64,000 nt of DNA from Marchantia polymorpha subsp. ruderalis (GCA_037833965.1 AP031352.1:9404501-9468500), one strand, 5' to 3'; shown: positions 23,822 through 35,893, counted from the stretch's first letter. Translations and numbers: made by a program. The notes: generated from the letters alone by a model not told the origin.

Positions 23822-24466
23822 CTAGTATTGACCTGTGTACGGAGGTGGGGGAGACTTGACAGGAGGAGGCGGGGATTTTACAACAACGGGAGGAGGAGGA
23901 GACTTCGCTGGAGGTGGTGGAGAGGTCGGTTCGTATGAAGGAGGAGGAGGTGATTTAGCTGGAGGTGGTGGGGATTTCGCAACCATTGGGGGAGGTGGAG
24001 ATTTAGCTGGTGGTGGGGGAGACTTCATAACAACGGGAGGAGGCGGAGACTTGACAACTTCTGGAGGAGGAGGGGATTTAGCTGCAGGTGGGTTACAATC
24101 GGGAACCTGAGTAGGGGGAGACTTAGGCTTGCAAGGTTTGCGACCCTTGTAGCCCATCGACAGGCACTCCTCGTCATCTTTGCCCCCATAGTTTCCATCT
24201 TTCCAACCGCCGTCGCTTCCTCCCTTGCCATCTTTATGGCCGTCTCCGCCATTTCCTTTGTCGCTAGCGCCGCCATACTTGCCGCCACTGCTCCCGTCCT
24301 TCCGAGACTTGCCATCGCCACTCGATCCTCCGCCGTAGCCTGTCAAGGCTTGAAACTCGAGCTCGTCATATTCATGTCCATGAGCTTCGACAGAAGCCCA
24401 CAGCTGCACATTGAGAACGCTCACCAGAGCTATCATCACCAGAGTCTTGCATTCAAAGCGCCCCAT
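23822..24466 (-). CDS. Wall-protein gene A: Gly/Asp-rich extensin-like chimera
   Basis: A secreted cell-wall protein of 214 residues. A signal peptide (about residues 1-28, MGRFECKTLVMIALVSV...) is followed by EYDELEFQALTGYGGGSSGD, a Gly/Lys/Asp/Ser-rich segment, and the conserved linker EECLSMGYKGRKPCKP with a further Cys (VPDCNPP). The C-terminal half has ten Ser-Pro4 motifs (KSPPPPVVVKSPPPP type) and ends PPYTGQY. Ser-Pro4 blocks are classic sites of proline hydroxylation and arabinosylation in extensins; the N-terminal domain is not part of standard extensins. Single exon. It is the outermost and most diverged family member and lacks the DGKDGSDGKDG repeats of C and D. A TATA box lies about 100 bp upstream. 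Confidence 0.85.
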   Translation of the reverse strand: MGRFECKTLVMIALVSVLNVQLWASVEAHGHEYDELEFQALTGYGGGSSGDGKSRKDGSSGGKYGGASDKGNGGDGHKDGKGGSDGGWKDGNYGGKDDEECLSMGYKGRKPCKPKSPPTQVPDCNPPAAKSPPPPEVVKSPPPPVVMKSPPPPAKSPPPPMVAKSPPPPAKSPPPPSYEPTSPPPPAKSPPPPVVVKSPPPPVKSPPPPYTGQY

Positions 24467-24561
24467 GTCTACGAGTCAAGTGTTGCACTTTGTGTGAGCT
24501 ATGGCTGAATCCTGCGTGTTGATTCCAACTCGATGATGATATTCAAGCTCAGTCAAGCCTC

Positions 24562-24568
24562 TTATATA
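24562..24568 (-). promoter_or_regulatory. TATA box of gene A
   Basis: TATATAA on the minus strand, within the family-conserved context GTCCTATATAAGAGGCT, about 100 bp from the ATG. Confidence 0.75.
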
Positions 24569-24769
24569 GGACCCCGCTGGTACCACAACACACAAGAATA
24601 AAGCCTTCTACAAATCAGACTCCCTATCTGTGAGTAAAACTTTTCAATTATGAATAGTAGTGGGGACGGTTCTAGCCGGTATTGCGGTGATCTACAAGTC
24701 TCACCACGTGTAGATTTGCATGCTTACAACGGAGATAAGGTGCTGCCAAGGCGCGACCTGCAATTGGAA

Positions 24770-24800
24770 CATGAATTCTCTCGAGCTTCGTTAAGTGAAA
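24770..24800 (-). promoter_or_regulatory. Conserved 31-bp upstream block, gene A copy
   Basis: Minus-strand sequence TTTCACTTAACG...CTCGAGAGAATTCATG, 304 bp from the ATG. This copy has lost the ACGTCA core seen in the other four. Confidence 0.65.
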
Positions 24801-27250
24801 ATCTTGCAGTGCATACATCGTGAGCAGTGAAGCCTAAATGTGGACAGATTCAGAAGACGAGATAGGTGATTGCTCCTAATCACACTGTACTTATGGTATT
24901 CTATAGTTTCGGTTCACTTGCTTCTTGCTGGCCTCTGAGATCTGGAGTAACTTAGATATGGCCCCGCTGGAGCTGCATCTGGCTTCATGATGAAGTTTCC
25001 GATTTTCCGGACATGATCACTGTATAATGGGCTTATAAATCTATTTCAAACTAGAAAAAGACGTGATTGTAACCGACCACCTTCGCTTTGAGACCAGTCA
25101 GCTTCCTTCTCTTTTGGGCATTGCAGAGCAATCTAGAAATGGGACACGACATGAGCTTTTACGATTGTTCAACTCTGTCATTCAAACTGCTGTGGAGAAT
25201 CGACGTTGCAGTTGCGTGCAGCGGGATTCCAACTCTCTGCGCAACGTGATCACAAAACTTCAATGCAGTGGAGGGCACGTTTTCCAGTAATTTCATCTTT
25301 TTTCCCGGGATTAGTTGCGCAAAATGCAGCTGTCACAAAAAGGATGGCTGCTCATAGTGCCTGTGAGTAATGGTGAGAATTATACGACTGATCGGCTTAC
25401 ATCCTCAACCTGTGCAGTGACATAGAAGATAGAATCTCACCATATGGTTTCATTTACCTCTCTACGTTATCATGAACATGCTGCAGCGCTTCTTCGCACA
25501 ATTTCGAAATCGTGATCCTAATTAAAGTGCTAAAAGCAGTTGAAAGTCCAGGGGTTCCAAGCCTGCGAAGCTAGGACAACACTTGCACGAATTGGACCAA
25601 AAAGTGACCGAGATGGCTAATAAACTTAAGTGACCTTCGAAACAGCCTGACTAGCTGACTGTCTAAACCTCTGAGGCTGGATATAGTAAGCAACAGTTCT
25701 CGGGCATTCAAGCAGAAGCAACGCCCTTGATACGAGAGAAAGAACATCTGAGGGATGCCGATGTAAAAAGTGAAGGTGAAATACATGTTTTAGGCTATAG
25801 AAACTTGAACGATTCTCGCGGTTACAGTACACATCACGAAGGTTTTCAAATCCTCTAGAGCAGAAGAATGGAGTTTGGAATGGAAACCTTCCTTTCCAGG
25901 TTAGTGGAGCTCCAGAAAGTCGTGTAAATCCACAAGTTTAACATGTTCTTATCAAGAGGTTAGTAGAAACCTAGTGATTTACTCAGTCCATGCATTGAGA
26001 TCGAGCCCACGCACGATCTTCGACTCACCATCACCGACCGAAGGTAGTACATCAGTTCTTGCCGTTTCTGACCTAAATCAGAGAAAGCACCAGTCGAGAA
26101 CTTACCGTTCCTACGTCATGTTCGACGGGAAGTAAACCCAGATGAAGAGAGTCTCATAACGTAACAAAATCACAAAATTAGTAGCCTCTGAACGTAACAA
26201 AATCACATCATGGGAGGGTTAAAAATGTGTGCATGAGTAGAAATAGCTTATAAGCAGCACACTTCAGTACCAGGACGGATGCATGTACTAAATATCCACA
26301 CAGATGAATGTAATGGTGAATTAGTAGCCGACTACTTGAGCTGTCTCTCCTTCAAGAAGAAGATTCGAGCAAATCGTCCACATCTTTCTCATACAAAAAC
26401 CATAATTTTAGATTAATTTTACGCTTCTTTAGCTTGAAAGTATCAGAATGTAAAAAAATATCTGAGGAAGTGCACCTTCTTGTGAATAGCGATAATCTTG
26501 CAAACTTTCGCCAAAGCCATATGCATAAGCTTCTGCCAGTGGGTAAAAATTGGAAATAAGACCTCCAGTGTTTCCATTTGTTCCTATGCTTATTAACAGT
26601 ACATACCTGTCTCTTGTCAATCTGAGACTCAGGTAGTACTAGGCCACATCTAATCATCTGAGCTTCGCTGATTGTATCGTGATGCGCATACTCTGTACTC
26701 GCATGTCAACGCTAGAGCAAGGCCACTTGGAGCAGCTATACACTTCTTGTCTCTAGCTGTATTCTGCTACGCTAAAGCGATAGCCTTCTAAATCTGAATG
26801 GACAGATAGCATAATACTGGATTGTATATCTACGTGAGTTGTGTAGACGGAGGATTGGCTGTTCCCTCGAACATTTGAAATCCTCTCCGCTATTTATGTC
26901 CAATTCTAGCTTTGACTTTCAATGCTTGAGACAAGGATCTTGAAGAGTTCGAGATTTGCGATACTGTGATGTGGCTAGTGATTTGTTAGCTCGAGTAAAT
27001 CCACTAGTTACTTAGCATAAGTTACTTACACACCTGCAATAATGGTCGTACCTGGATTAATTCCTAAACAAACTTGGGTCATTATGTTTTTCCCATTCCA
27101 TCTTCAACATTAGATCGGTTCAGAATCGTAAAGGCTACTGATAAGGCAACTATTGATATTTTCGGAGAAGAGAGGAGCTCAATGGGTCCTCCCTGGACTT
27201 CCCAGATCTCAAGAAAGGGCGTTAATGGTGCACACCGTATTCCCTAAAGG
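24801..27250. other. 5' flank of gene A with blocks shared with B and E
   Basis: No gene. 25060-25280 aligns with the upstream regions of B (31565-31830, inverted relative to E at about 42150-42400). 26640-26890 (CAAGGCCACTTGGA, TATATCTACGTGAG) aligns with B at 32290-32520 and E at 41440-41660. The conserved flank thus reaches about 2.4 kb upstream of gene A. Confidence 0.55.
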
Positions 27251-28739
27251 CGTTCATTCTTATGAAATTTCTCTTTCTTTTTAAATAGCCAATAAGATCT
27301 TTCTTTAATGAGCTTTTAAGTATATTTTGAAAAATATTTATTATTTCATAATAAAAAAATCAGATCGAATAAAAAATATTTATTTAGAAATATTATTTTC
27401 AATAATTTAAAAAGTGTATAGGATTATTAAATTAATATGATTTGGTATAGGCAAAGAAATATATTAAATATATTTGCAACATATATTTTCCACATGACGT
27501 GGCTTCATTTTTTCTCATGGATTATTATGTACCATTGCCTGATTAGTTAATTCTTACTATCATAAACATCCATGTTTGTGGACCTCTGCACGTATGACCT
27601 GAGTTATATCATGAATGAAAAAATTGTGACTTACCCTTATTAACTTTCTTCAATAATGTATCTTTATTTTTTCTTTTTTCCCATGTACGATATATGATTT
27701 ACCTTTGAATACGTTGGATACGGGGCTCGGTGTGTGGAGCACCATCAGATCCCTCGGGCCATTCGGCCGTATTGAGAAGGGGCATGAAACATTTATTTAT
27801 ATAACTCATTTGCCATGCGATAATTACCTATAGTGGCATCAGAAATATGAACTTTTGCATATCATGAACAAATAAATCTATCAAAGTGAGCATTGCTTGG
27901 ATTTGCTTTGAAATGTACTTGAGACCAACTATACATAAGATTAATGCTGAATACCTACAATTATGTGATATTCCTGGCTAGAAATCCAAGAAATGACACT
28001 CAAGTTCTTGAAAGAAAAAGATGTTAAAAGTAGTCTTATATATTCGAAAAAAAAATTATTAATATTCTGATGTTTTAACTTTGAAAAATTATGAAACAAT
28101 GAATGTAAATTTCAATTGTATTATGGGAGAACGCGAAAAAGAATGTCCTTATTTTTTACGAAGGTTTTTTTCTTTCTATTACATCATATTATACAGATTG
28201 AATAAGTTGATTTCACAATTTATCATATCATAATAGATCATGATGTATTGGGATGACACCATCTGGTTTGATCATTATATCATTTGATGGCCTAACTCGT
28301 AAGAGAGCAATGTCATGTACTCATGAGTGTATTGAGCTAGTCCCATTTGGTTTGAGTGACAGTATATTGATATGATGTTCACCTGCTCTTTGCTATATTG
28401 CTTGCTACCCGTTTTCTTTCAGGGATCTATCTCCAATCTGGACAATGATTGCATTCCTTCCACACATACAGTAAGCGCAATCATATCATCATTACGGACA
28501 TGATCAGATGGAACAGAACGTGAACAGAGCTTACAATCAGCGGGTCAATACATGCCAGATTAGTAGCCAGCTTGTAAATGTTTGAAGTACCGTACATCAT
28601 TGCACTGGTCGGAATTTTAGGCTGACTTTCATCACGCCGGCACAAATTGAGTTGTGTCATGAATAATCAGCAGAGCGATAAATTAAGTATCTTCGTTGAC
28701 ATAACTCGAAGGAGTCACTTTTTGGCTAGAATAGAAGTC
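27251..28739. other. AT-rich gene-free stretch
   Basis: Separates the A and B units. AT-rich between about 27290 and 28240. No coding potential seen. Confidence 0.5.
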
Positions 28740-30251
28740 TAAGCACAGTTTCGATAAGGTCAACGTCAACTGATGGGAAGCAGTGAGGCAGCCTCCGGAG
28801 CTTACTTAGATAGTTACAGTCCTCCATAACCAGTTCGATACCCAGAGACTGAATAGATTTATAGGATATGATGATGATCTTGTTAGAAAGCAGAAATGCA
28901 AGACAGATTTTCCAGCAAGAAGAATCGTAGAGGATAAATGAATGACTGAATGCTCTCCGTCTACAGTCGTAAAATCTTTCATGTTACAGTTTACATATTG
29001 CAGCCCAAACAAAATACAAAACGTTTGAGAGTCTGAGGTAACAGTAAAGGTTACTATTTAGTAGACTTCCTAACTTTACAGCTGTCATGTCGGTAGATTG
29101 AACTTGGGATTTGATTCTACTTAACAAACACAGAATATAACATGCTCGTCTACAGATCGATTTCTTCCTTTTAACGAGTAAAATCTAAGTTGGCAACTTG
29201 TATTGGCATCGGGCTACATCGGGCTAACGCGTTGCTCTCGGCGATGATAACAAAGAATCAGAAATAGCAGCTCAAACAAAGTTAGAGTTGTTCGTTTCTA
29301 CGTAATCAGATGCAAAGGAACAACTTCCGGTGCAAGAGAACAACTTCTTCAGATTGATTTATGAAATTTCAATCTATTATTGAATCATAATTGATATTGG
29401 AGGTTGTACACATAAGTTAGTTCAGATATGAAGACCTGCTGTTTTCATTCACTCTTCAGTCTCGTGAAAACTACACATGCTTACGGAACCGAATTTAGAA
29501 TCCTCTAAGCAGCTAGACTAATGTGCATGACAATAAGATGGATGATACTGTGTAATAAACTTGCAGACCTTAGAGCTTCCAGAATGGTGGATTTGAATGT
29601 ATCTTGCTGGATCGACTGTATCTTGGATTGATGTTGCTTAACATCTCACAGTATGTGATCACAAACCGTAATAAGCTCGGCTGCAGAGTGATTTCTTGCT
29701 TTTTCATGATTGAAAGCTGAGTCGGTATTGGCAGAGGGCTACAATGTGATTGCTCTACGCAATGATGACAATCAGACACAGCAGACTCAAACGAAGTCAA
29801 AACTGTTCGTACCTACGTAATCAGATCACATTCCAGTGTAAAAACACGAGCTTTTCCGATGAATGTATGAAGCATCATGCTAATATCTGAATCCATTATT
29901 GACATTGAAGGTTGTACAGAGAAATGAAGAGATGAACAGCGTTTTCATTCACTCTTCTGTCTTGTGAAATCTGCATTCGCTTACAGAACCCATTCTATAT
30001 TAATCTAAGAACCTAAAGTATTGTGAATGACAACAGGTAAATTGGCCTCCGCCAAGACACCTAGTCACCCTAAGAGCACAGTGAACTCATCTATCCTTAA
30101 ATTTTATAAAGCGCACTACAACTCTGATTCACACGTTATATAGGCAGTGCTGGTGTGATATCCTCATTGATGGTGGTAAGCTCAAGAGGCATTGGTAGTA
30201 TCAATAACTGTTGTATTGATAAGAGCTTACAGCGCCGAGCGCAAGTCCGAT
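28740..30251. repeat. 3' flank of gene B with a tandem duplication of about 0.48 kb
   Basis: 28740-29050 resembles 33560-33860 downstream of gene C. About 29080-29500 and 29560-30010 are diverged copies of each other: both contain TTTCTT...TTGGCATCGGGCTAC-like sequence, TACGTAATCAGAT and TTTTCATTCACTCTTC. The same text recurs at 33930-34240. The flank just before the stop codon retains only the second half of the C/D hairpin (GTATTGATAAGAGCTTAC near 30213). Confidence 0.6.
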
Positions 30252-30998
30252 CTAATAGCTGTATGTTGGTGGAGACTTGATCGGGGGTGGAGGGGACTTG
30301 ACCACCACTGGAGGGGGTGGGGATTTTGCAGGAGGTGGTGGAGACTTCTGTACGTATGGAGGAGGAGGAGATTTTGCTGGAGGGGGTGGAGACTTCTGTA
30401 CGTATGGAGGCGGAGGAGATTTTGCTGGAGGAGGTGGTGATTTGGCCACAACGGGAGGAGGGGGAGATTTCATCGGTGGAGGAGGGGACTTCACAACCAC
30501 GGGAGGAGGTGGCGATTTTGCCGGAGGAGGTGGCGACTGAGGTGTGTAGGAAGGAGGAGGGGGAGATTTCACGACGACGGGAGGAGGGGGGGACTTCGCT
30601 GCAGGTGGGTTACAATCGGGAACCTGAGTAGGGGGAGACTTAGGCTTGCAAGGTTTGCGGCCCTTGTAGCCCATCGACATGCACTCCTCGTCGTCATTGT
30701 CGTGCTCATCTTTGCCTCCGTAGTTTCCATCTTTCCAACCGCCGTCGCTTCCTCCCTTGCCATCTTTACGGCCGTCTCCGCCATTTCCTTTGTCGCTACC
30801 GCCGCCATACTCGCCGCCACTGCTCCCGTCCTTCCCAGACTTGCCATCGCCACTCGATCCTCCGCCGTAGCCTCTCAAGGCTTGAAACTTGAGCTCGTCA
30901 TATTCATGCCCTTGAGCTTGGACAGAAGCCCACATCTGCAGAGCGAGAACGCTCACCAGAGCTATCATCACCAGAGTCTTGCATTTGAGGGGTCCCAT
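30252..30998 (-). CDS. Wall-protein gene B: Gly/Asp-rich extensin-like chimera
   Basis: 248 residues, single exon. Signal peptide MGPLKCKTLVMIALVSV..., then GHEYDELKFQALRGYGGGSS, a Gly/Lys/Asp-rich segment with KDEHDNDDEECMSMGYKG, the linker GRKPCKPKSP and the third Cys in VPDCNPP. Thirteen Ser-Pro4 motifs follow, several separated by YVQ. The C-terminus is shortened to IKSPPTYSY, where C, D and E read IKSPPPPYTVPYY or a near match, so a small deletion removed the last Pro block without breaking the frame. A secreted, probably O-glycosylated wall protein. It is the palindromic partner of gene E. Confidence 0.85.
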   Translation of the reverse strand: MGPLKCKTLVMIALVSVLALQMWASVQAQGHEYDELKFQALRGYGGGSSGDGKSGKDGSSGGEYGGGSDKGNGGDGRKDGKGGSDGGWKDGNYGGKDEHDNDDEECMSMGYKGRKPCKPKSPPTQVPDCNPPAAKSPPPPVVVKSPPPPSYTPQSPPPPAKSPPPPVVVKSPPPPMKSPPPPVVAKSPPPPAKSPPPPYVQKSPPPPAKSPPPPYVQKSPPPPAKSPPPPVVVKSPPPPIKSPPTYSY

Positions 30999-31095
30999 AT
31001 TTATGAATCAAGTTATACACTCTGTGAGAGCTGTGGCTGAAGCCTGTGTGTGGATTCCAACTCGATTATGATATTGAAGATCGCTCGAGCCTCTC

Positions 31096-31100
31096 TTATA
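31096..31100 (-). promoter_or_regulatory. TATA box of gene B
   Basis: TATAA on the minus strand in GTCCTATAAGAGAGGCT, about 100 bp upstream of the ATG. Slightly weaker than the TATATAA of A, C and D. Confidence 0.65.
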
Positions 31101-31295
31101 GGACTCCGCTTGCAACACGACACACAAGAATAAAGACCTCAACAAACTTCGTTTCTGTGAGTAAAACTGTGCAATTGTGCATAGAAGTGGGGACGGTCCT
31201 AGCCGGTGTAGCCGTGGTCTACAGGTCTTCGACCTATAGATTTGCATGCATACAACGGAGATAAAGTGCTGCGGAGATACGACCTGCCACTGGAA

Positions 31296-31326
31296 CATGA
31301 ATTCTCTCGAGCTTCGTGACGTGAAA
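31296..31326 (-). promoter_or_regulatory. Conserved 31-bp upstream block, gene B copy
   Basis: Minus strand TTTCACGTCACG...CTCGAGAGAATTCATG, 298 bp from the ATG. Contains the ACGTCA (TGACGT) core typical of bZIP binding sites. Confidence 0.7.
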
Positions 31327-33544
31327 ATCTTGCACTGCACACATCGTGAGTAGTAAAGCCTAAATGTGGACAGATTCAGAAGACGAGACAAGAGATTGCT
31401 GCTATTCACACTGTAGTTATGACACTGTATAGTTTCGATTCACTTGCTTCTTGCTGGCCTCAGAGATCTGGAAGCACTGCAGCTGCATCCGGCTTCATGA
31501 CCTACTTTTGTGTTTTCTCGACATGATCACTGCAATGTCAATTAAATTCTAACTCAAACTAGAAAAAGACGTGATTGTAAGCGACCAACTTCGCTTTGAG
31601 AGCAATCAGTTTACCATTCTTTCGGACATTGTGAAGCAACAAAGAGCTGAGACACGACATGATTGACATGTCTCATGATTCCAGGATTCGTGTGCGAGCT
31701 GACGATTGTTCAAGTCGGTGATTCGAGCTGTTGTGGAGGCTCGACGCTGCACATGCGTGCAGCAGGATTCGTACTCTCTACTCAATGTGAACACAAATAC
31801 TCCATGCAGCAGCAAGCATGTTCTCCAGAGGTTAATCTCATCCACAGGGAATAGTTCTGCAAACTTGCAGCTGTCACCAAACGAAATGGTATGGTGAGAG
31901 TCTTTTAGAATGTGCAGGTTACTTTCTCGTTCTGTACAGTGAGGGTAGAAGGTAGAATTTCGCCATGTGGTTTCATGTTTCGATGACTTGGTAGCCAACC
32001 ATATGAGCTGTCTCATTACAGATAAGAATTAGACAAAATCTTCGACTTCTTTCTTATAAAAGAGCCATAGATAAGGTCAATGCTATCAAATTGCTTCTTT
32101 CGCTAGAGATTATCAGATTGTAGAAAAAGACTTGAGCAAGTACACATTCTTGTTACTAATCAGACTCATAAGCTTGCTACATATGGATAAGCTTCTGCCA
32201 GTTTGTACAAATCGGAGATGAGACTTCCAGTAGTCCCATCTGTTTCACTTATGGTACGTAATTCTGTCAAGGTGAGATTTAGGTAGTAGCAAGCTGCATA
32301 TAATCACGTGAGCTGATTGCATCATGATTAACAACATCACGACCGCATGTCGACGGAGCAGCAAGGCCACTTGGACGTCCATAGCAGCTTTAGACTTTTT
32401 GTCAATAGCTGCTCTCTCCGCATGCTAAAGCGATTGTTTTCTAAAAAAGGATAGACAGTGAGCATTGTATATCTACGTGAGCTGCGTGGACGTCTGATTA
32501 TTTGTTCCGCAAACTTTTCGAAAGACACTGCTACTAATGTCCATTTCTAGGTTTATTTTTGAGTAGGATATTGAATCCTTCTTCATTTAGCTTGACTAAA
32601 TGTATAATTCATTTTGAATCCTTGTAGAGTAACGTCTATATTCATGTGTCACTACTACCAAAGATAAGACATATAATAGCACAGATGAAATCACTTCGTA
32701 ATTCATTCTTTTTTTTATATGTGGATTTCTTGGTCACGGACATATATTATATACTTCATCTCTGTTTCTTTTAGTTTATAGATACTTAGTACTGTTTATA
32801 TAGTGATATATTTCATCAAACAAAGGTAAACTTTCACTTTATTGAAAAGATGCGCATATTTACAAATTTATAACCAAAATTTTTCAAAATGAAAAAGACA
32901 ATGTTTAAGTTAATGTTTTTGGTATTAGTTATATAATTATTAATGATGAGAATTTTAATTAGCTAAATACTTCTAAAAAAGTCAATTTTCATGTGATTAG
33001 ATTAACAAAAAAAAATTTATATTCGTCTGAAATCCATAAACAGAAAAAATTTTGAACGTGATATATATTTTCTGATAAATCTTGCTGGATATTATAAAAT
33101 CTGCATTGTGTTCAAAAAATATGAAGGTTTCTAATTCATTGGATCATGTAGTTCATTGCGTTCAAAATTGTCTCAATATTAACAATGTCATGTGATATTT
33201 GTAAAAAAAATTATTTACCAAGTTATGACAATAAATTTGATAGTTTCCATAAACCTGGTTGTCATTTTAATATAGTTTGATTGAATCTTTAGACTATATC
33301 ATTGTAATATATAATAATAAACTATAAATGATCAGAAAAAATTTATGATCTTATTCGAAATAAAAATTTCTTATTTTATTATGAATTCAAAATTTAAATT
33401 GTAATTTTCACTTTGAAATTTTAAATGATACAAAATCTAAGATTTTAATCTAGATTATGAAATAAAATTATAAATCCAAGCTATCATTGATAAAAATATA
33501 TCTATAATAAATTGAAAAAATCATTTCTAATCCCACACATTGTT
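31327..33544. other. 5' flank of gene B and AT-rich stretch
   Basis: 31327-32540 is shared with E (inverted) and in part with A. It contains a 136-codon minus-strand ATG frame (32016-31606) that is interrupted by stops in the E copy, so it is probably not coding. 32540-33545 is AT-rich, gene-free and mirrored in the other arm near 40380-41400. Confidence 0.5.
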
Positions 33545-34553
33545 CTAAATGAAAAAGTTTTTATATAAACTATAAACTACAAAACCAGACGTCAACCAAT
33601 GCTGATAATTGAGTGAGCCTTGTATCGTACTAAGAAGGTTATACTCCTTCATAATCAGTTGGCTGTCCAACAACTCATTTGAATTGTAGGATTTGTTGAT
33701 GACCGTGATAGAAAGCAGAACTTCCCACCATTTACGGATAGTGGACAAATCGATGACCCAATGACCGAATGCTCTCCGTTGAAATCTAAAGTCGACGAAG
33801 ATGCCCACAGATGATACCAAACGTTTGAGAAATAACAGCAGCAAACATGGATATTAAATTAATAGACTTGCAGATGTAAGAGCTACCACGTCGGTAATTT
33901 GACTGTAACTTGGGATTTGAATTTGCTCAACAAACAGACTGGAACATGCTCGGCTGCAGATTGAATCCTTGCTCTTGACGAGAAAAATTGAAGTGGCTGT
34001 CTGTATTGGAATTGGCCTACAATGTGCTGTGTCTGCAGGATGCTGAAAGACAATAAAAAAACTGCTGTTTCGAATTTTCGAATTCACTTACTCAGATGAC
34101 ATTCCAGTGTAAGAGCACGAGTTTCTGCACAGGTGTTAAAAACTTGATACGAATATCTGAATCAGAAATTATATTGGAAGTTGTATACAGAATTTGGTTC
34201 AGAATGAAAACATGAACACATTGTACGTTCTCATTCACTCTTCGGTATCATATGCAGATTTCATGCGACATCTGCAGATGATACCGAATCTAGAATCCTG
34301 TGCGGAGCTAAACGATTCTGTATGACAGCATTTAAAATGGAGTTCGCCAGGAACGTAGTCACGCCCGAAGCAAAGTGACTTAATACCTCTCTAAATTCTA
34401 CAAAGGCACTACAGAGCTGGTATGATCTGCCGACCAAGGATCCAAATAAGTGCTGGTATGATAACCTCATTGATGTTGGTAAGCTCGAGGGGTAAGCTCT
34501 TATCAATATCTGATGTATTGATAAGAGCTTACAGCCGCGGGCGCAAGTCCGAT
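33545..34553. other. 3' flank of gene C
   Basis: Non-coding, mirrored at 39333-40340. Parts recur downstream of B. The first 60 bp after the stop of C contain the conserved hairpin. Confidence 0.55.
34492..34532. repeat. Perfect 17-bp-stem hairpin after gene C stop
   Basis: GTAAGCTCTTATCAATA (34492-34508), a 7-nt loop, then its exact reverse complement (34516-34532). It begins 21 bp past the stop codon of C on the minus strand, so it would lie in the 3' UTR. Present unchanged after gene D. Confidence 0.9.
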
Positions 34554-35597
34554 CTAGTAGTATGGAACTGTGTATGGTGGTGGGGGAGACTTGATCGGGG
34601 GTGGAGGGGACTTGACTACCACTGGAGGAGGTGGGGATTTTGCGGGAGGTGGTGGAGACTTCTGTACGTATGGAGGAGGAGGAGATTTTGCTGGAGGCGG
34701 AGGGGATTTGACTACCACTGGAGGAGGTGGGGATTTTACGGGAGGCGGTGGAGACTTCTGTGCGTACGGAGGAGGAGGAGATTTTGCTGGAGGAGGTGGT
34801 GATTTGGCCACAACGGGAGGAGGGGGAGATTTCATCGGTGGAGGAGGGGACTTGACAACCACGGGAGGAGGTGGCGATTTTGCCGGTGGTGGCGGCGACC
34901 GAGGTGAGTATGAAGGAGGAGGGGGAGATTTCACGACGACGGGAGGCGGCGGAGACTTGACAGGAGGCGGCGGCGATTTCACAACAACTGGAGGAGGGGG
35001 GGATTTCTTCGGAGGTGGTGGAGACTTGGGGCCCTGGGGAGGGGGAGATTTTGCAGGAGGAGGAGACACGGGCTTGCAGGGCTTGCGGCCCTTGTACCCC
35101 ATTGCGGTGCAATCCTTGTGGTCTTTGTCTTTGCCGTCGTGATCATCATTGTCGTCGTGATGACCGTCTTTACCGTCGTTGCCGTTCCCGTGGTCTCCCT
35201 TATCGTCATGGCCATCCTTGCCATCCTTGCCGTCTTTGCCATCGCCTTTGTCACGTCCATGGCCATCCTTGCCGTCACTGCCGTCTTTGCCGTCGCCTTT
35301 GTCACGTCCATGGCCATCCTTGCCGTCACTGCCGTCTTTGCCGTCGCCTTTGTCACGTCCATTGCCATCCTTTCCATCACTGCCGTCCTTGCCATCGCCT
35401 TTGTCACGTCCATGGCCATCCTTGCCGTCACTGCCGTCCTTGCCGTCGCCACTCGATCCTCCGCCGTAGCCTGTCAAGGCTTGAAACTCTAGTCCGTCAT
35501 GTTCATCGTCAAGGGCTTCGACAGAGGCCCATAACTGCAGAGCGATGACGCTCACCAGAGCTACGATCAACAGAGTCTTGCATCTAAAGCGCCCCAT
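34554..35597 (-). CDS. Wall-protein gene C: DGKDG-repeat extensin-like chimera
   Basis: 347 residues, single exon. Signal peptide of about 28 residues (MGRFRCKTLLIVALVSV...), then EFQALTGYGGGSSGDGKDG and four 17-residue repeats of DGKDGSDGKDGHGRDKG. Each repeat is a run of Gly-X-Asp triplets with short breaks, encoded by 51-bp DNA repeats. An Asp/His-rich stretch (DGHHDDNDDHDGKDK) and the linker DCTAMGYKGRKPCKP follow. The C-terminal half has 19 Ser-Pro4 motifs spaced by VVVK, AK, VK and YVQK, ending PPPPYTVPYY. Compared with A, B and E, the third Cys (VPDCNPP) is missing. A secreted, hydroxyproline-rich wall protein with an acidic, possibly cation-binding N-domain is the natural inference. 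Nearly identical to gene D. Confidence 0.88.
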   Translation of the reverse strand: MGRFRCKTLLIVALVSVIALQLWASVEALDDEHDGLEFQALTGYGGGSSGDGKDGSDGKDGHGRDKGDGKDGSDGKDGNGRDKGDGKDGSDGKDGHGRDKGDGKDGSDGKDGHGRDKGDGKDGKDGKDGHDDKGDHGNGNDGKDGHHDDNDDHDGKDKDHKDCTAMGYKGRKPCKPVSPPPAKSPPPQGPKSPPPPKKSPPPPVVVKSPPPPVKSPPPPVVVKSPPPPSYSPRSPPPPAKSPPPPVVVKSPPPPMKSPPPPVVAKSPPPPAKSPPPPYAQKSPPPPVKSPPPPVVVKSPPPPAKSPPPPYVQKSPPPPAKSPPPPVVVKSPPPPIKSPPPPYTVPYY

Positions 35598-35680
35598 GTC
35601 TCTCAGTTGAGTACTAAGAATCCGTATGAGCTGCGAGTGGACTCGAACTCGATTATGATAGTCGACTGCACTTGAGCTTC

Positions 35681-35687
35681 TTATATA
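35681..35687 (-). promoter_or_regulatory. TATA box of gene C
   Basis: TATATAA on the minus strand in GAGTCCTATATAAGAAGCTC, about 85-90 bp upstream of the ATG. Identical in gene D. Confidence 0.8.
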
Positions 35688-35862
35688 GGACTCCAGTGAC
35701 TACATTACGAGGCAAATAGACTCACGACGACTGAGTTACTCTATACACTAGAGTAACTCAGATCGATTGCATTTTGGCCAGTAAGTGTAGTAGTGGAGAC
35801 ATCGAGGCGTTATGGTGGGGTACATTCGGACTTCACGGACCGATCAGTTGCCCAGGTGGCGA

Positions 35863-35893
35863 CATGAATTCTCTCGAGCTCCGTGACGTGAAA
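35863..35893 (-). promoter_or_regulatory. Conserved 31-bp upstream block, gene C copy
   Basis: Minus strand TTTCACGTCACGGAGCTCGA then GAGAATTCATG, 266 bp from the ATG, the same spacing as in gene D. Confidence 0.7.

Noticed and set aside
31606-32016. 136-codon ATG frame upstream of gene B
   Set aside because: The mirrored sequence near gene E has three or more stops in the same frame, and the related sequence near gene A is not conserved as protein. It is probably chance or long dead.
34570-35548. Long open frames antisense to gene C (and likewise A, B, D, E), reading as GGGGD-rich, Pro/Ser-rich or Val/Ile-rich proteins
   Set aside because: They mirror the repeats of the SPPPP and DGKDG coding strand. 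Low-complexity DNA keeps several frames open, and these have no independent start context, signal peptide or family pattern.
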